A stretch of 64,000 nt of DNA from Thermodesulfobacteriota bacterium (GTDB lineage Bacteria > Desulfobacterota > WTBG01 > CAIYCZ01 > CAIRTM01), in NCBI GenBank assembly GCA_028278025.1, contig JANQFE010000073.1:1-64000 (forward strand), given 5' to 3'. Both the position numbers and the translations under genes were made by a program. Below, piece by piece: positions 18,801-25,644 of this stretch. The notes under the pieces are model-generated. The model was not told the DNA's origin. It saw only the letters and a list, made by a program, of their open reading frames with translations, and did not search any database. Numbering within the stretch: position 1 is the first letter of the stretch; every line of letters starts with the position of its first letter.

Positions 18801-19896
18801 CATAGTGAACTATCCATGTTTTTGTTGCATTGTCATACTGTGCTCCATTCACTGGAATAGCAAGAAACCTGCCTTTCTCTGCACCGCTTATTATTTCTAT
18901 ATAATCTCCCCCATAACCAGAACCTAGAATGCTTGCATTGTCCGGGATGCTGATATACAAGGTGTTGTTGTCGGGTTGCGTATCTTCAACAATGCTGCCG
19001 TTAAAAAGAAAATCATCTAAGGTCTTTACCGGTTCGTCGTTACTGACTGTATACGGAGGATGATCAAAAAATCCCAGGTTGGTCTTCCCACCTACATACG
19101 CCCGTAGATAATACATAAAACAATGATAGAGCCCCCGCGTGTAATAATCATTACTTGTCCTATAGCCCTTCACCCGCGCAAGATCAGCCGGGTCAAACAG
19201 GATTGTACTGTTGTCGCGTTCAGCCGGATCAACATAGGCTGAAGAAGCCAGCACCACCTCCCACTGTGACCCCAGAGCATTATAGGTAATGCATTTCTCC
19301 TCGGAGTTCTTTTCCGTGCCGTTATCGGCTTTAAAAACAATATCAAAGCACGTCGTGCTGTTATCGGTTAGTTCGGGCAGCCTAATATAGGGGTGGGGAT
19401 CTCCCGCAGTGATGGTAACAGACTCATTATCATCAACGTCGACATCATATGCATCCGTATTCAAATAAAGCCGAACCGGATTAACCCCCGTCTCCCATTC
19501 CTCTCGCCGGTCCATACAGGCCGGGCCGGCAGTAATCTTTTGCCATGTAGTCTCGTGTTTGCCATACGTATCGGTAACCCGCAATGAAACAGTGAACTCA
19601 TCGGCAACAGCATAGGTGTGAGTTGGTGACGTGCTGTTGTCGGTAGAACCATCACCAAAGTTCCAGAGGGATGCAACAACATTCAAACGTGAATTATTGG
19701 TAAATGCTACCACAAAGGTGCTGTTATCTATCTCATAGGAAAACTCTGCCGTGAGCGTAGGCGTTCGGTCTGTATTATTTGGGATGCCGTCACCATCGGT
19801 ATCACTTGCCGGATAACTAAAAACTGTGGTATTTACAAGACCTAAAAACAAAAGCACATAAATAAAAACAACCGCTGTTGATACTGTCTTTTTCAT
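15883..19896 (-). CDS. Large secreted PKD / heparinase II/III-like protein with thrombospondin type 3 repeats
   Basis: 1337 residues. Signal peptide (about 1-30), a short calcium-binding DTDGDGIPNN stretch, and a PKD domain (about 48-125, WNFGDGS..THTY). A long helical region (about 240-680) with an alpha/alpha-toroid look is followed by a beta-rich part (about 720-1000) containing GWVDLAHIAFFENGEHYI, which resembles the heparinase II/III C-terminal domain. The C-terminus has type 3 repeats, then the YYSFGGLDNGTYK module, ending in Thr-Thr-Thr-Thr-Thr-Thr-Ile. There are 21 Asp-Asn-x-Ser/Thr motifs. It is likely an exported polysaccharide lyase or binding protein; the family call is tentative. 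A leader cassette lies upstream. Confidence 0.65.
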   Translation of the reverse strand: MKKTVSTAVVFIYVLLFLGLVNTTVFSYPASDTDGDGIPNNTDRTPTLTAEFSYEIDNSTFVVAFTNNSRLNVVASLWNFGDGSTDNSTSPTHTYAVADEFTVSLRVTDTYGKHETTWQKITAGPACMDRREEWETGVNPVRLYLNTDAYDVDVDDNESVTITAGDPHPYIRLPELTDNSTTCFDIVFKADNGTEKNSEEKCITYNALGSQWEVVLASSAYVDPAERDNSTILFDPADLARVKGYRTSNDYYTRGLYHCFMYYLRAYVGGKTNLGFFDHPPYTVSNDEPVKTLDDFLFNGSIVEDTQPDNNTLYISIPDNASILGSGYGGDYIEIISGAEKGRFLAIPVNGAQYDNATKTWIVHYAYGYHKDEFRSIPDSPLSFQAETEIRIYRMRNWVTPAMIAMAALAYRMEEHTYIYEDNETENEKYYELARDLLLYDPMYGGASAYAAHSLASYALAYDMLKERLLQDDTAHGTDYEERIRLKLAKLIDHLTVNSHKTNLWKYKSGNGTGTVNFVGYMFHSTGIFAHALADWVPPAGHIMTHPAGWMDTAIQLVNRALENDWITKDGIENTGNSYRNAALGDVLCLAFIHERVTPENFIKGSRFERAVEAMIKDRFSDGTMPYWGGTRSLYHPLSSMFQNDILFPDHLARMMQWIIEKQGEGDATGRIYGYPVHFRIVPGLFIFSPDTQSLSPAEWGLNDPSDVTRPIWQQPTQFFPHANQAVFRDAWDNATQDRQFFLFGKPEGLGSEWTGWVDLAHIAFFENGEHYITPDPAYYNPSENDSLYKYKTSFISVNNDWDGLDFCIADGNGNGELEHYFSYSGGNEKYAFLQTAQIGWKNNPCWGHLCFWDVDVSRQVLYLKDYVLLFDELKGAEVNDYEISLPTPRLDNETEFDAENRTASWAGVEVWNAFLKRNPNCTTSYGYKTPEQAKGHIHVQGLVPAEWHIGEYTPERDYCSIGDLKLGYVSQVQDDTQNAKFLNLIFTDNSSDMENASIEITKLNNIDNGTGALLEPVSQDYEDIVVVHNADDNQTMLDIDNATLDIDISFQGNLMVLRRDAGSHDVTDYYLKEPVQLDVDAVTLYELPVSDSNGDNATDIHQLALSYRTEKIVGYVEATTAATIELYVDNEVDRVTLTKDADNATYTMPWKRTILLDYVKVNDQIEIDLPAGEGVMQVFFKEYSCTDGIDNDEDGDTDCDDSDCHENDSDNDTVGDDCDNCPDAANVGQADGDADGIGDMCDADTIYGTVTGDVENEVQIDLYKYACGGPSLDSTTNTDSVGYYSFGGLDNGTYKVEPTEDGCSFDPSDSDNITIPQSTPTGYDFESSCTTTTTTI

Positions 19897-20133
19897 TTTC
19901 TTTCCTCCTCTTTGTGTATACGTTTTGGTCTCTTTTTACGTCATAATATTTCTGCGGTTTTCAAGTGCGCTGATATTTCTCCAATAAATGGCCATATAGT
20001 TAGACAACTCCTGCCGGACAAAAAATGACAGTATTTCCCCGTCGGCTGGGCATTGGTGTTAACCTGAAGGGTGGTGGAGAGGGGTTATGGTGCCCCCTCT
20101 ACTACACCCCCTCTTTTGCCCCTCTATCAAAGC

Positions 20134-20186
20134 CAAAAAAAAACAAAAATGCCTTCAGATCTGGTTGTTGACCTGAAGGCATTTTT
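20134..20186 (-). terminator. Leader terminator (attenuator) in cassette B
   Basis: AAAAATGCCTTCAGATC (20145-20161) and GACCTGAAGGCATTTTT (20170-20186) form a 17-bp stem with one wobble and an 8-base loop. On the minus strand the stem is followed by a long T-rich run. It lies between the cassette promoter and the 1337-residue secreted protein. Confidence 0.88.
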
Positions 20187-20241
20187 CTACTCAATTATTT
20201 TGACTTTTTTAAAATGATCCCTCACTTTTGCTGCCCCTTCT

Positions 20242-20272
20242 TACAGGATCAAAAAACTGTTTAATGCCTGTA
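20242..20272 (-). ncRNA. Conserved leader hairpin B
   Basis: Identical in sequence to the hairpin at 15669-15699, in the same position relative to promoter and terminator. Conservation of the unpaired loop as well as the stem suggests a recognised structure rather than a simple stem. Confidence 0.5.
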
Positions 20273-20290
20273 CCCTTTTTCTTTACGAAT

Positions 20291-20319
20291 CTAATATATT
20301 TTCAATTATTATTTGTCAA
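20291..20319 (-). promoter_or_regulatory. Sigma-70-type promoter in cassette B
   Basis: On the minus strand TTGACA (20319-20314) is followed after 17 bases by TATTAG (20296-20291), or after 15 by TATATT. It would drive the leader and the 1337-residue protein. Confidence 0.6.
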
Positions 20320-20483
20320 GAACATTATTATTAATATTGAGTTAAAATTATTCCATAATGATTATTGTTTTTAGATAAAAGAGGGCACGGCCCAAAGAGG
20401 AAAGGAGGGACCAAATCCCTCTGAAGGTGGATACCGATTTCTAATAGTTTCCGCGGTTACTATAGAGAATACCGGTGAAACAT

Positions 20484-22352
20484 TTACTGTACCGTAATCC
20501 CGATACTTTCCAGCAAGGTTCCGTTCCGTATTTTCTGAATGACCAGATCGGCATAAAATACAAGTTTGGGTGAGCCTTCTTGCTTAAGGTCCTTGATAAA
20601 CGCAGTTATATCATCAACATTCTCTTCGGGTATAATTGCTGTACCGCTCTGAGCTGCATCAGCAGCAAAACCACTATTTTCAGCTACCAGGTTTTTCAAA
20701 CGGTTTCGCAGCTCCGGGTGATCCGACAATATACGGGTAACTTCATCCGCATTGGCATAAAAGACCTGCATAATAAATCTGCCGGAGAAATGATCCCGCC
20801 AGCTGTCTCTGAGCTGATAGAGCGTGGCAAGATGAGCCGCATTATCAAGGGTGGCTGCAAAAGGACATCTGCGTGAAACGGTTATGTAATCCTGCTTTGA
20901 GGCTGTTTCCATACGACCGTCTGTGGCGGTCACGGTTAATGAAACAGTATATGATCCCGGGTTGTCATAGGTGTGGAAGGTGTTTGGTTCAGAACCGGTT
21001 GTACCGTCACCGAAATCCCACACATACGTATCTAGGGGGCCTGAGGAGAGATCCTTAAATTCTACCATGAGCGGGGCAGATCCTGAGGTAGGACTGCCTT
21101 CAAAATCTACACTTAACGGCTCAGGAACTGATGTAGTTGTGGTTGCCATATCCGGCTGGGTTGTTGTTGTCGTGGTTTCTGCAGAAACGGTTGTCGTTGT
21201 GGTGGTGGTTTCAGCCGCGGTTGTTGTGGTTGTCAGTGCGGGGCCGCCTTCAGCAATAAAATCGATATCGGATACTGTTTCACCGGCAGCGACGTTAACC
21301 TCCTCGAAAGCATTAAGATCCGGTTCACTGTTACTCTCATCAACGCCATTGTAAAACTCTGTGGTTACCGGATCATCAAAGGAATCATCATTGCTGTCTG
21401 CCGTATACGGGCCGACGCCGGACCCCCCGGTGAATGCTGCATTAATCGGTTCGATAAAAAGCTTGTAGGTCCCCGGAGTAACCAGCATCTCAAATGCGCC
21501 GTCATTTTGCTGGTAGTAATCGGAAACACTGGAAAATCGGCTGAAATCTTCATCGCCGATCTGTACGGCCACTACGTTGGCACCCCGCACGGCCTTGCCG
21601 GTACCTCGCTTTACCGTCCCGGTTATTGTACCGTAGGCGGAATCAGCAGTGCTCCCCGGATAGAGAAGTGTCAAAGCGGCTTCATCATCCGGGTTCAATT
21701 CTGCCAGCAGGGTATCGTCATCGGTTGATGTAGGGAACATGGTGGGCAGGTTTGCATCATTCGATGTATTGCCGTCGCCGGCAAATTCAAGGTTTATCTG
21801 GGTATGGTCAAGCCCTAAAAAATGTCCGAATTCATGCACAAAGGTGGCCCTGAACTGCTCAAAGCTGAACATGGCGGTGAACTTTCCGTTAAGCACTGCA
21901 AGACCTTCTACATAACGGCCGGTCGCGGTGGAAAAGGCCGAACCGGCAAAACCGATTACAAAATCACTTGCTCCGGTACCGAATTCCTGTTCAATAATAG
22001 CGCCGTCTGTATCAAAAATAATAGGATTGAGCCCATCAGTATAATTGCTGTCATAAACTCCGTAATTACCGGGGATTATATCTACGGGCAGCTGTCCGCC
22101 ATTTGTAAACGTGATGGTAGCTGTAGAAACGTCCTGCCATTCCTGAAAGCTGCTGTCAACCAGAGATGTGCCTTCAGAGTTGCTGAGGGAGCCCAGGCTG
22201 CCCTGGTCTACGTGGTATGGTATGGGGAAGTCACTATCCGGGTATACAACTGCTTCACCGTCAACTGTATTAAGGGGCCCGCCGGCATAGCTGCGGGCAC
22301 CGTAAAGCATCATAAACACTATTAAGACTACAAGCATCAGGACTCTTTTCAC
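20484..22352 (-). CDS. Secreted matrixin-type metalloprotease with PKD domain
   Basis: 622 residues. Signal peptide (1-23, ending SYA). The catalytic domain holds the zinc motif HEFGHFLGLDH (about 173-183), an exact metzincin HExxHxxGxxH, and a Met-turn candidate in LPTMFP (about 202-207), which points to the matrixin (M10) type. Next come a carboxypeptidase-regulatory-like beta domain (about 240-310), a Thr-rich linker (about 375-410), a PKD domain (WDFGDGTTG) and an unassigned C-terminal domain (about 500-622). Unlike the two secreted proteins after it, it has no Asp-Asn-x-Ser/Thr motif. It is 39 bases downstream of a small exported protein gene, with which it probably forms an operon. Confidence 0.85.
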   Translation of the reverse strand: MKRVLMLVVLIVFMMLYGARSYAGGPLNTVDGEAVVYPDSDFPIPYHVDQGSLGSLSNSEGTSLVDSSFQEWQDVSTATITFTNGGQLPVDIIPGNYGVYDSNYTDGLNPIIFDTDGAIIEQEFGTGASDFVIGFAGSAFSTATGRYVEGLAVLNGKFTAMFSFEQFRATFVHEFGHFLGLDHTQINLEFAGDGNTSNDANLPTMFPTSTDDDTLLAELNPDDEAALTLLYPGSTADSAYGTITGTVKRGTGKAVRGANVVAVQIGDEDFSRFSSVSDYYQQNDGAFEMLVTPGTYKLFIEPINAAFTGGSGVGPYTADSNDDSFDDPVTTEFYNGVDESNSEPDLNAFEEVNVAAGETVSDIDFIAEGGPALTTTTTAAETTTTTTTVSAETTTTTTQPDMATTTTSVPEPLSVDFEGSPTSGSAPLMVEFKDLSSGPLDTYVWDFGDGTTGSEPNTFHTYDNPGSYTVSLTVTATDGRMETASKQDYITVSRRCPFAATLDNAAHLATLYQLRDSWRDHFSGRFIMQVFYANADEVTRILSDHPELRNRLKNLVAENSGFAADAAQSGTAIIPEENVDDITAFIKDLKQEGSPKLVFYADLVIQKIRNGTLLESIGITVQ

Positions 22353-22391
22353 GGATAACTCCTTCCTATCAAAGTGCAGTAAAACGTTATG

Positions 22392-22988
22392 TTATTGCAT
22401 CAGGACATTCACCAGGGTTATGAATCTGTCATAGGTAATCGCACCTGAGGTCTGCTGCAGACTCTTTAGGATACTCTCTCTGCGGGGATTATCCGAAAGT
22501 TTATCGGCAATGGTTTCGGTGTTTATACCTTTAAAAAGATTATGGTTGTTGTTTGCATTGACAACTTTTTTTGTTCCCTGCCGATCATATATCACTGAAA
22601 ACTTACCCTGCCCTAAACCAACCGGGCTTGAAAACCCCAGAGAACTCTTCGTATGCAGAAACAAAACGACTTCATCTCCTACAGAATACGTCGGCACCTG
22701 CCCCATCTCCACAAGCGTCTTACTTGTTGTAACAGTATACACCTCCTGCTTTTCACCCTTAAGCATAAGGTTTACCTTAAAAGTCACAACGTATACATCC
22801 CGCTGGATAGCTTCATCAAACGTCATCTGCCTGTCAATGCAGACACCTGAAAAAATATCCCCGGCAGAAGCGATGATTTCAGCCAGGTTGGCCTGTCTGA
22901 CAGTAATGGCAGGGGCAACAGGCACACACAACACTGCGACAATCAACCAAGCAACCGCAAAAAAACCTCTGGATTTAAGTCTTGTCAT
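22392..22988 (-). CDS. Exported protein of unknown function upstream of the metalloprotease
   Basis: 198 residues with a signal peptide (about 1-29). The mature part is mostly predicted beta strand (VYVVTFKVNLMLKGEK, YSVGDEVVLFLHTKS), then a helical tail. I do not recognise a named family. Because it is cotranscribed with an M10-type protease, it could be an inhibitor, chaperone or substrate; that is only a guess from position. Confidence 0.7.
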   Translation of the reverse strand: MTRLKSRGFFAVAWLIVAVLCVPVAPAITVRQANLAEIIASAGDIFSGVCIDRQMTFDEAIQRDVYVVTFKVNLMLKGEKQEVYTVTTSKTLVEMGQVPTYSVGDEVVLFLHTKSSLGFSSPVGLGQGKFSVIYDRQGTKKVVNANNNHNLFKGINTETIADKLSDNPRRESILKSLQQTSGAITYDRFITLVNVLMQ

Positions 22989-23133
22989 AAGTCCTCCAAC
23001 TTTGTAATGTAACTACAGTTCCTGCTACTCTGCACCGGGCAGATTGATCATGGATACGTATAAATCACTGCATTGTCAATATCTTTTAGCATTTTTATTG
23101 ATCCCGGAAAGCATTTGCCCTATGGTATGAAAT

Positions 23134-23931
23134 ATGAAACTTAACTCCGTTATAACATTTACAACAGATTTTGCCAGTGCTGATCCCTATGTCGGCATCA
23201 TGCAAGGGGTGATTCTTTCAATTAATCCACAATGCACCTTCATTGACATCACCCACGAGATTACCCCTCAGGATATTATACACGGCTGCTTTGCCCTCTC
23301 AGTCTCCTATAACTACTTCCCCAAAGGAACAATCCATGTTGCCGTGGTAGACCCGGGTGTGGGCAGCAATAGGCGTGCGATTATAGTTGAAACTGACATG
23401 TATATCTTTGTGGGCCCGGATAATGGTATCTTCAGCTTTGTACTCGACAGCCCGGATGTTGCAAAAGTCACTGAAATCACCAATGCAGCCTATTTCCGGC
23501 CCTCTCCCAGCACCACCTTTCACGGCCGGGACATCTTTGCTCCCGTTGCTGCCCATCTGTCTAAGGGGATACCGCCCCAGCGCTTCGGCAGCCCCGTTAC
23601 CGATTATGTTCTCATCCGGACCCCCGAACCGGTGCTTCAGAGCACTGGTGCAATAGAAGGCGAAATACTTCACATAGACCGGTTCGGCAACCTCATTACA
23701 AACATCACCCGCCGGTTTCTGGAAAAGCACTTAGGTGACACTATAATCGCTGGCATAAATGGAATAAAGGCCACACGCCTGCTGCAAACCTACACACAGG
23801 CGGAAGATGATGAACTTTTCTGCCTGTTCGGCAGCAGCGGACACCTGGAGGTGTCGGTGAAAAACAAAAGCGCCCAGGAGATAACCCGGGCACGCAGGGG
23901 GGATAAAATAATAGTAATTTGTGACTCATAA
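23134..23931 (+). CDS. SAM hydroxide adenosyltransferase (DUF62 / SAM_HAT family)
   Basis: 265 residues, normal length. The N-terminal TTDFASADPYVG, VVDPGVGSNRR and TFHGRDIFAPVAA carry the Asp, Arg and His residues of the family's Asp-Arg-His site. The C-terminal domain (about 165-265) is the beta barrel containing HIDRFGNLITNI. The enzyme hydrolyses S-adenosylmethionine to adenosine and methionine, related to fluorinase. It is divergently placed to the exported protein gene and appears monocistronic. A heptamer repeat tract overlaps its stop codon. Confidence 0.93.
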   Translation: MKLNSVITFTTDFASADPYVGIMQGVILSINPQCTFIDITHEITPQDIIHGCFALSVSYNYFPKGTIHVAVVDPGVGSNRRAIIVETDMYIFVGPDNGIFSFVLDSPDVAKVTEITNAAYFRPSPSTTFHGRDIFAPVAAHLSKGIPPQRFGSPVTDYVLIRTPEPVLQSTGAIEGEILHIDRFGNLITNITRRFLEKHLGDTIIAGINGIKATRLLQTYTQAEDDELFCLFGSSGHLEVSVKNKSAQEITRARRGDKIIVICDS

Positions 23932-23952
23932 TTCGTGATTAGTTAGACTGAT
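23918..23952 (+). repeat. Degenerate 7-bp repeat over the SAM_HAT gene stop codon
   Basis: Units TTTGTGA, CTCATAA, TTCGTGA, TTAGTTA, GACTGAT; the stop TAA (23929-23931) ends the second unit. Shorter and weaker than the tract after hypF. Confidence 0.5.
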
Positions 23953-24175
23953 TGCTGGTCATAGCGGAGCGGAGATCTCGCCAAAAGTCAGGCGATTTCA
24001 ATATGATATATTAAAGTATTAATTTAATATTACATGATATTTTAAATAAAATACTCCTTTACTCTGCTACTGTCAATAAAAAATCATCCAAAGATGAAAA
24101 TATTTGCATTCTTCTTTGAAATAATTAAGCAGTGTGTGGACAGTTGAAAAACCCCCAGTGGCCCCGGGTTCCCCT

Positions 24176-24664
24176 CTATTTGTCGGGTTCATCGCATTGT
24201 TCGACAACGCCTTTCTGTGGGAAGCGGATATCACAATAGCAGAATCCCGTTTTGCGCCGCTCTTCCTGTTCCCGAACCCACGACTCCACCCCAATTTCCT
24301 TGAGGCGATTGCCATCAGCAATCAGATTGGGATATCGCTGCGCAAGGGCGTTGATGTGCTTGCAGGGGTACTCTGCGCAGAGCGGGCAAAGCTCCGTCTC
24401 CCGCTCCTTCGCACATTTCCGAATATTGCATCCGGGATCACCGCACCCTCCCCGGCAATCAGGACATTCTTCCTCAAATCCGGCAAGCTTATTCAAGGTG
24501 GACCAGAATGTCTTGAAGTCAGGTGTGATGTATTCACCATAGTCTTCCCAACCGTCGACAGCGAGGGTATTTCTGAGCGCAGTCGCTGCCTGAGGGATTC
24601 TCGCCTTCGTTGCACACAGTCTGCAATATAGTCCGCAATATGTTACGTTTCGTAAATCACTCAC
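24176..24664 (-). CDS. DUF3795 domain cysteine-rich protein
   Basis: 162 residues. The GTG start at 24664 has a good AGGAG site. Many cysteines are arranged as CGLYCRLC near the N-terminus, ECPDCRGGCGDPGC in the middle and LCPLCAEYPC further on, the pattern of DUF3795 proteins, presumed zinc-binding. Function is unknown. The gene begins just beyond an attC-like structure, and its neighbour on the other side of that structure is a nucleotidyltransferase, so both might be mobile cassette genes. Confidence 0.8.
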   Translation of the reverse strand: MSDLRNVTYCGLYCRLCATKARIPQAATALRNTLAVDGWEDYGEYITPDFKTFWSTLNKLAGFEEECPDCRGGCGDPGCNIRKCAKERETELCPLCAEYPCKHINALAQRYPNLIADGNRLKEIGVESWVREQEERRKTGFCYCDIRFPQKGVVEQCDEPDK

Positions 24665-24677
24665 TCCATCTCCTCTC

Positions 24678-24734
24678 GTTGAACGCGAGCAGATGAGCGG
24701 CGACCTGGGCGTCCGCTCAATTTGCTTGTTATGG
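24678..24734. other. attC-like recombination site candidate
   Basis: GTTGAAC (24678-24684) and GTTATGG (24728-24734) resemble degenerate attC outer cores. Between them GAGCGG (24695-24700) pairs with CCGCTC (24713-24718), and AGCA (24688-24691) with TGCT (24723-24726). Unpaired bases between these stems and a 12-base terminal loop are as in attC hairpins. The stop codon of the nucleotidyltransferase gene lies inside GTTATGG, as is common for integron cassettes. No integron integrase is in the window. Confidence 0.4.
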
Positions 24735-25259
24735 ATTTTCAGCCATCTTATTTCTAATTGATTCCGGAAGGTTTTCTTTTAATTCAGGATACGCTTCAAT
24801 GATCCGAAAAATATCTGCTAAATCTTTTTGACGCTTACTTGCTCGTCTTTTTTCATCTGAGTAAGCCCAAACTTTCCCTTGTAAAACATCTTCAAGGCAA
24901 GCGGCCTTCATTTGATAACCCATAATTTCTTTCATCGATGCTTTTTCTATAAAATCTTGGTACCTTTTATCAATTTGTAACTGTATACGAATATCAGATT
25001 TAGCACTGGTTAAATTAATGCTATGCTCGAAACTTTCAATTTTGAAAGTATATTGTGCCCCCTCAATAAGCTTTTCAATACAATCCATAACAACGACAAT
25101 ATCCAAATCTAAACTCACGACAGGATCAACATATGCATTAACAGCTAATCCACCAATGATACAATAATCTATATCCAGTTCTGTGAGCAAATTTAATAAT
25201 TGTTGTATAATGTCTTGTTCACCATTACTGAGTCCATTTAGGAAAGTTCTTTTATTCAT
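24729..25259 (-). CDS. Nucleotidyltransferase-fold protein (AbiEii/MNT-like)
   Basis: 176 residues starting at an ATG with a strong GGAGG site. CIIGGLAVNAY followed by VSLDLDIVV (about 33-55) is the GG..x..DxD pattern of the nucleotidyltransferase fold seen in AbiEii-type antitoxin/toxin and related proteins. The rest is helical and basic (KRRASKRQKDLADI). No obvious HEPN or AbiEi partner lies next to it. The stop codon overlaps an attC-like site, so it may be a stand-alone cassette gene. Confidence 0.7.
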   Translation of the reverse strand: MNKRTFLNGLSNGEQDIIQQLLNLLTELDIDYCIIGGLAVNAYVDPVVSLDLDIVVVMDCIEKLIEGAQYTFKIESFEHSINLTSAKSDIRIQLQIDKRYQDFIEKASMKEIMGYQMKAACLEDVLQGKVWAYSDEKRRASKRQKDLADIFRIIEAYPELKENLPESIRNKMAENP

Positions 25260-25638
25260 TTATTACCTCCAAGCTTTAAAACCTTTTTCTAACTCGCTTA
25301 TTACAAATGATCGGGATGTTGTCAAATAAATTGTTTTTTTAAAAATGTTTATCGATAACGAGATATTATACGAATTCTATATAGTATGGTGTTTTTGGCA
25401 AAGCGGATAACAATGTTGTTTTGGGGTTTTTAGAAGTTTTTAAAAACACACAGAGGAATTAGCGGTGGCAGTTGATGTTTGCTTTAAAAATTACATTATA
25501 TGGAAATATTTGTGCTTATTACCAAAAAAGAAAAAAAGAGGCAGCGCATCTTAGCACCCTGCCTCTTATAAGTTTTTCCCTATTGGCTTTTTTGAAATCG
25601 AAAACGTTTTACGCTTTACACTTTACGTTTTACGTTTC
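25260..25638. other. Intergenic region before the ppiC-type gene end
   Basis: 379 bases without a gene. It contains the terminator at 25522-25567 and the start of the heptamer tract at 25603-25644. The AT-rich right flank of the nucleotidyltransferase gene shows a weak hairpin (TTATT..ACAA at about 25300-25330) that I could not confirm as a second attC. Confidence 0.6.
25522..25567 (-). terminator. Intrinsic terminator of the PpiC foldase gene
   Basis: AAGAGGCAG (25559-25567 on the minus strand) and CTGCCTCTT (25536-25544) form a perfect 9-bp stem. The minus strand then continues into a run of T (TTTTTCTTTTTT). It is about 70 bases past the stop at 25639. Confidence 0.88.
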
Positions 25639-25644
25639 TCACTG
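25603..25644 (-). repeat. 7-bp tandem repeat over the PpiC gene stop codon
   Basis: Plus-strand units AACGTTT, TACGCTT, TACACTT, TACGTTT, TACGTTT, CTCACTG in perfect phase. On the coding strand these read CAGTGAG, AAACGTA, AAACGTA, AAGTGTA, AAGCGTA. The stop TGA lies in the first unit. This is the clearest heptamer tract in the window. Confidence 0.85.

Larger units (their letters stand above)
20219..20435 (-). repeat. Conserved intergenic cassette, copy B
   Basis: The partner of 15646-15862 and of identical length. It starts beside the stop of the metalloprotease gene and runs into the leader of the heparinase-like gene. Its 3' hairpin is GAGGGA-TTTGG-TCCCTC on the minus strand. Sequence conservation is highest over the promoter and the 31-base hairpin. 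Confidence 0.88.
19897..20483. other. 587-base intergenic region with leader cassette B
   Basis: No gene. It contains cassette B (20219-20435), its leader terminator (20134-20186), and GC-rich runs such as GGGGGCACC..CCTCTCCACC (20040-20110, minus strand). Those runs weakly resemble the matching part upstream of the beta-helix gene. Confidence 0.75.

Noticed and set aside
21822-22325. 167-codon plus-strand frame
   Set aside because: Antisense to the metalloprotease catalytic domain that contains the exact HExxHxxGxxH motif.
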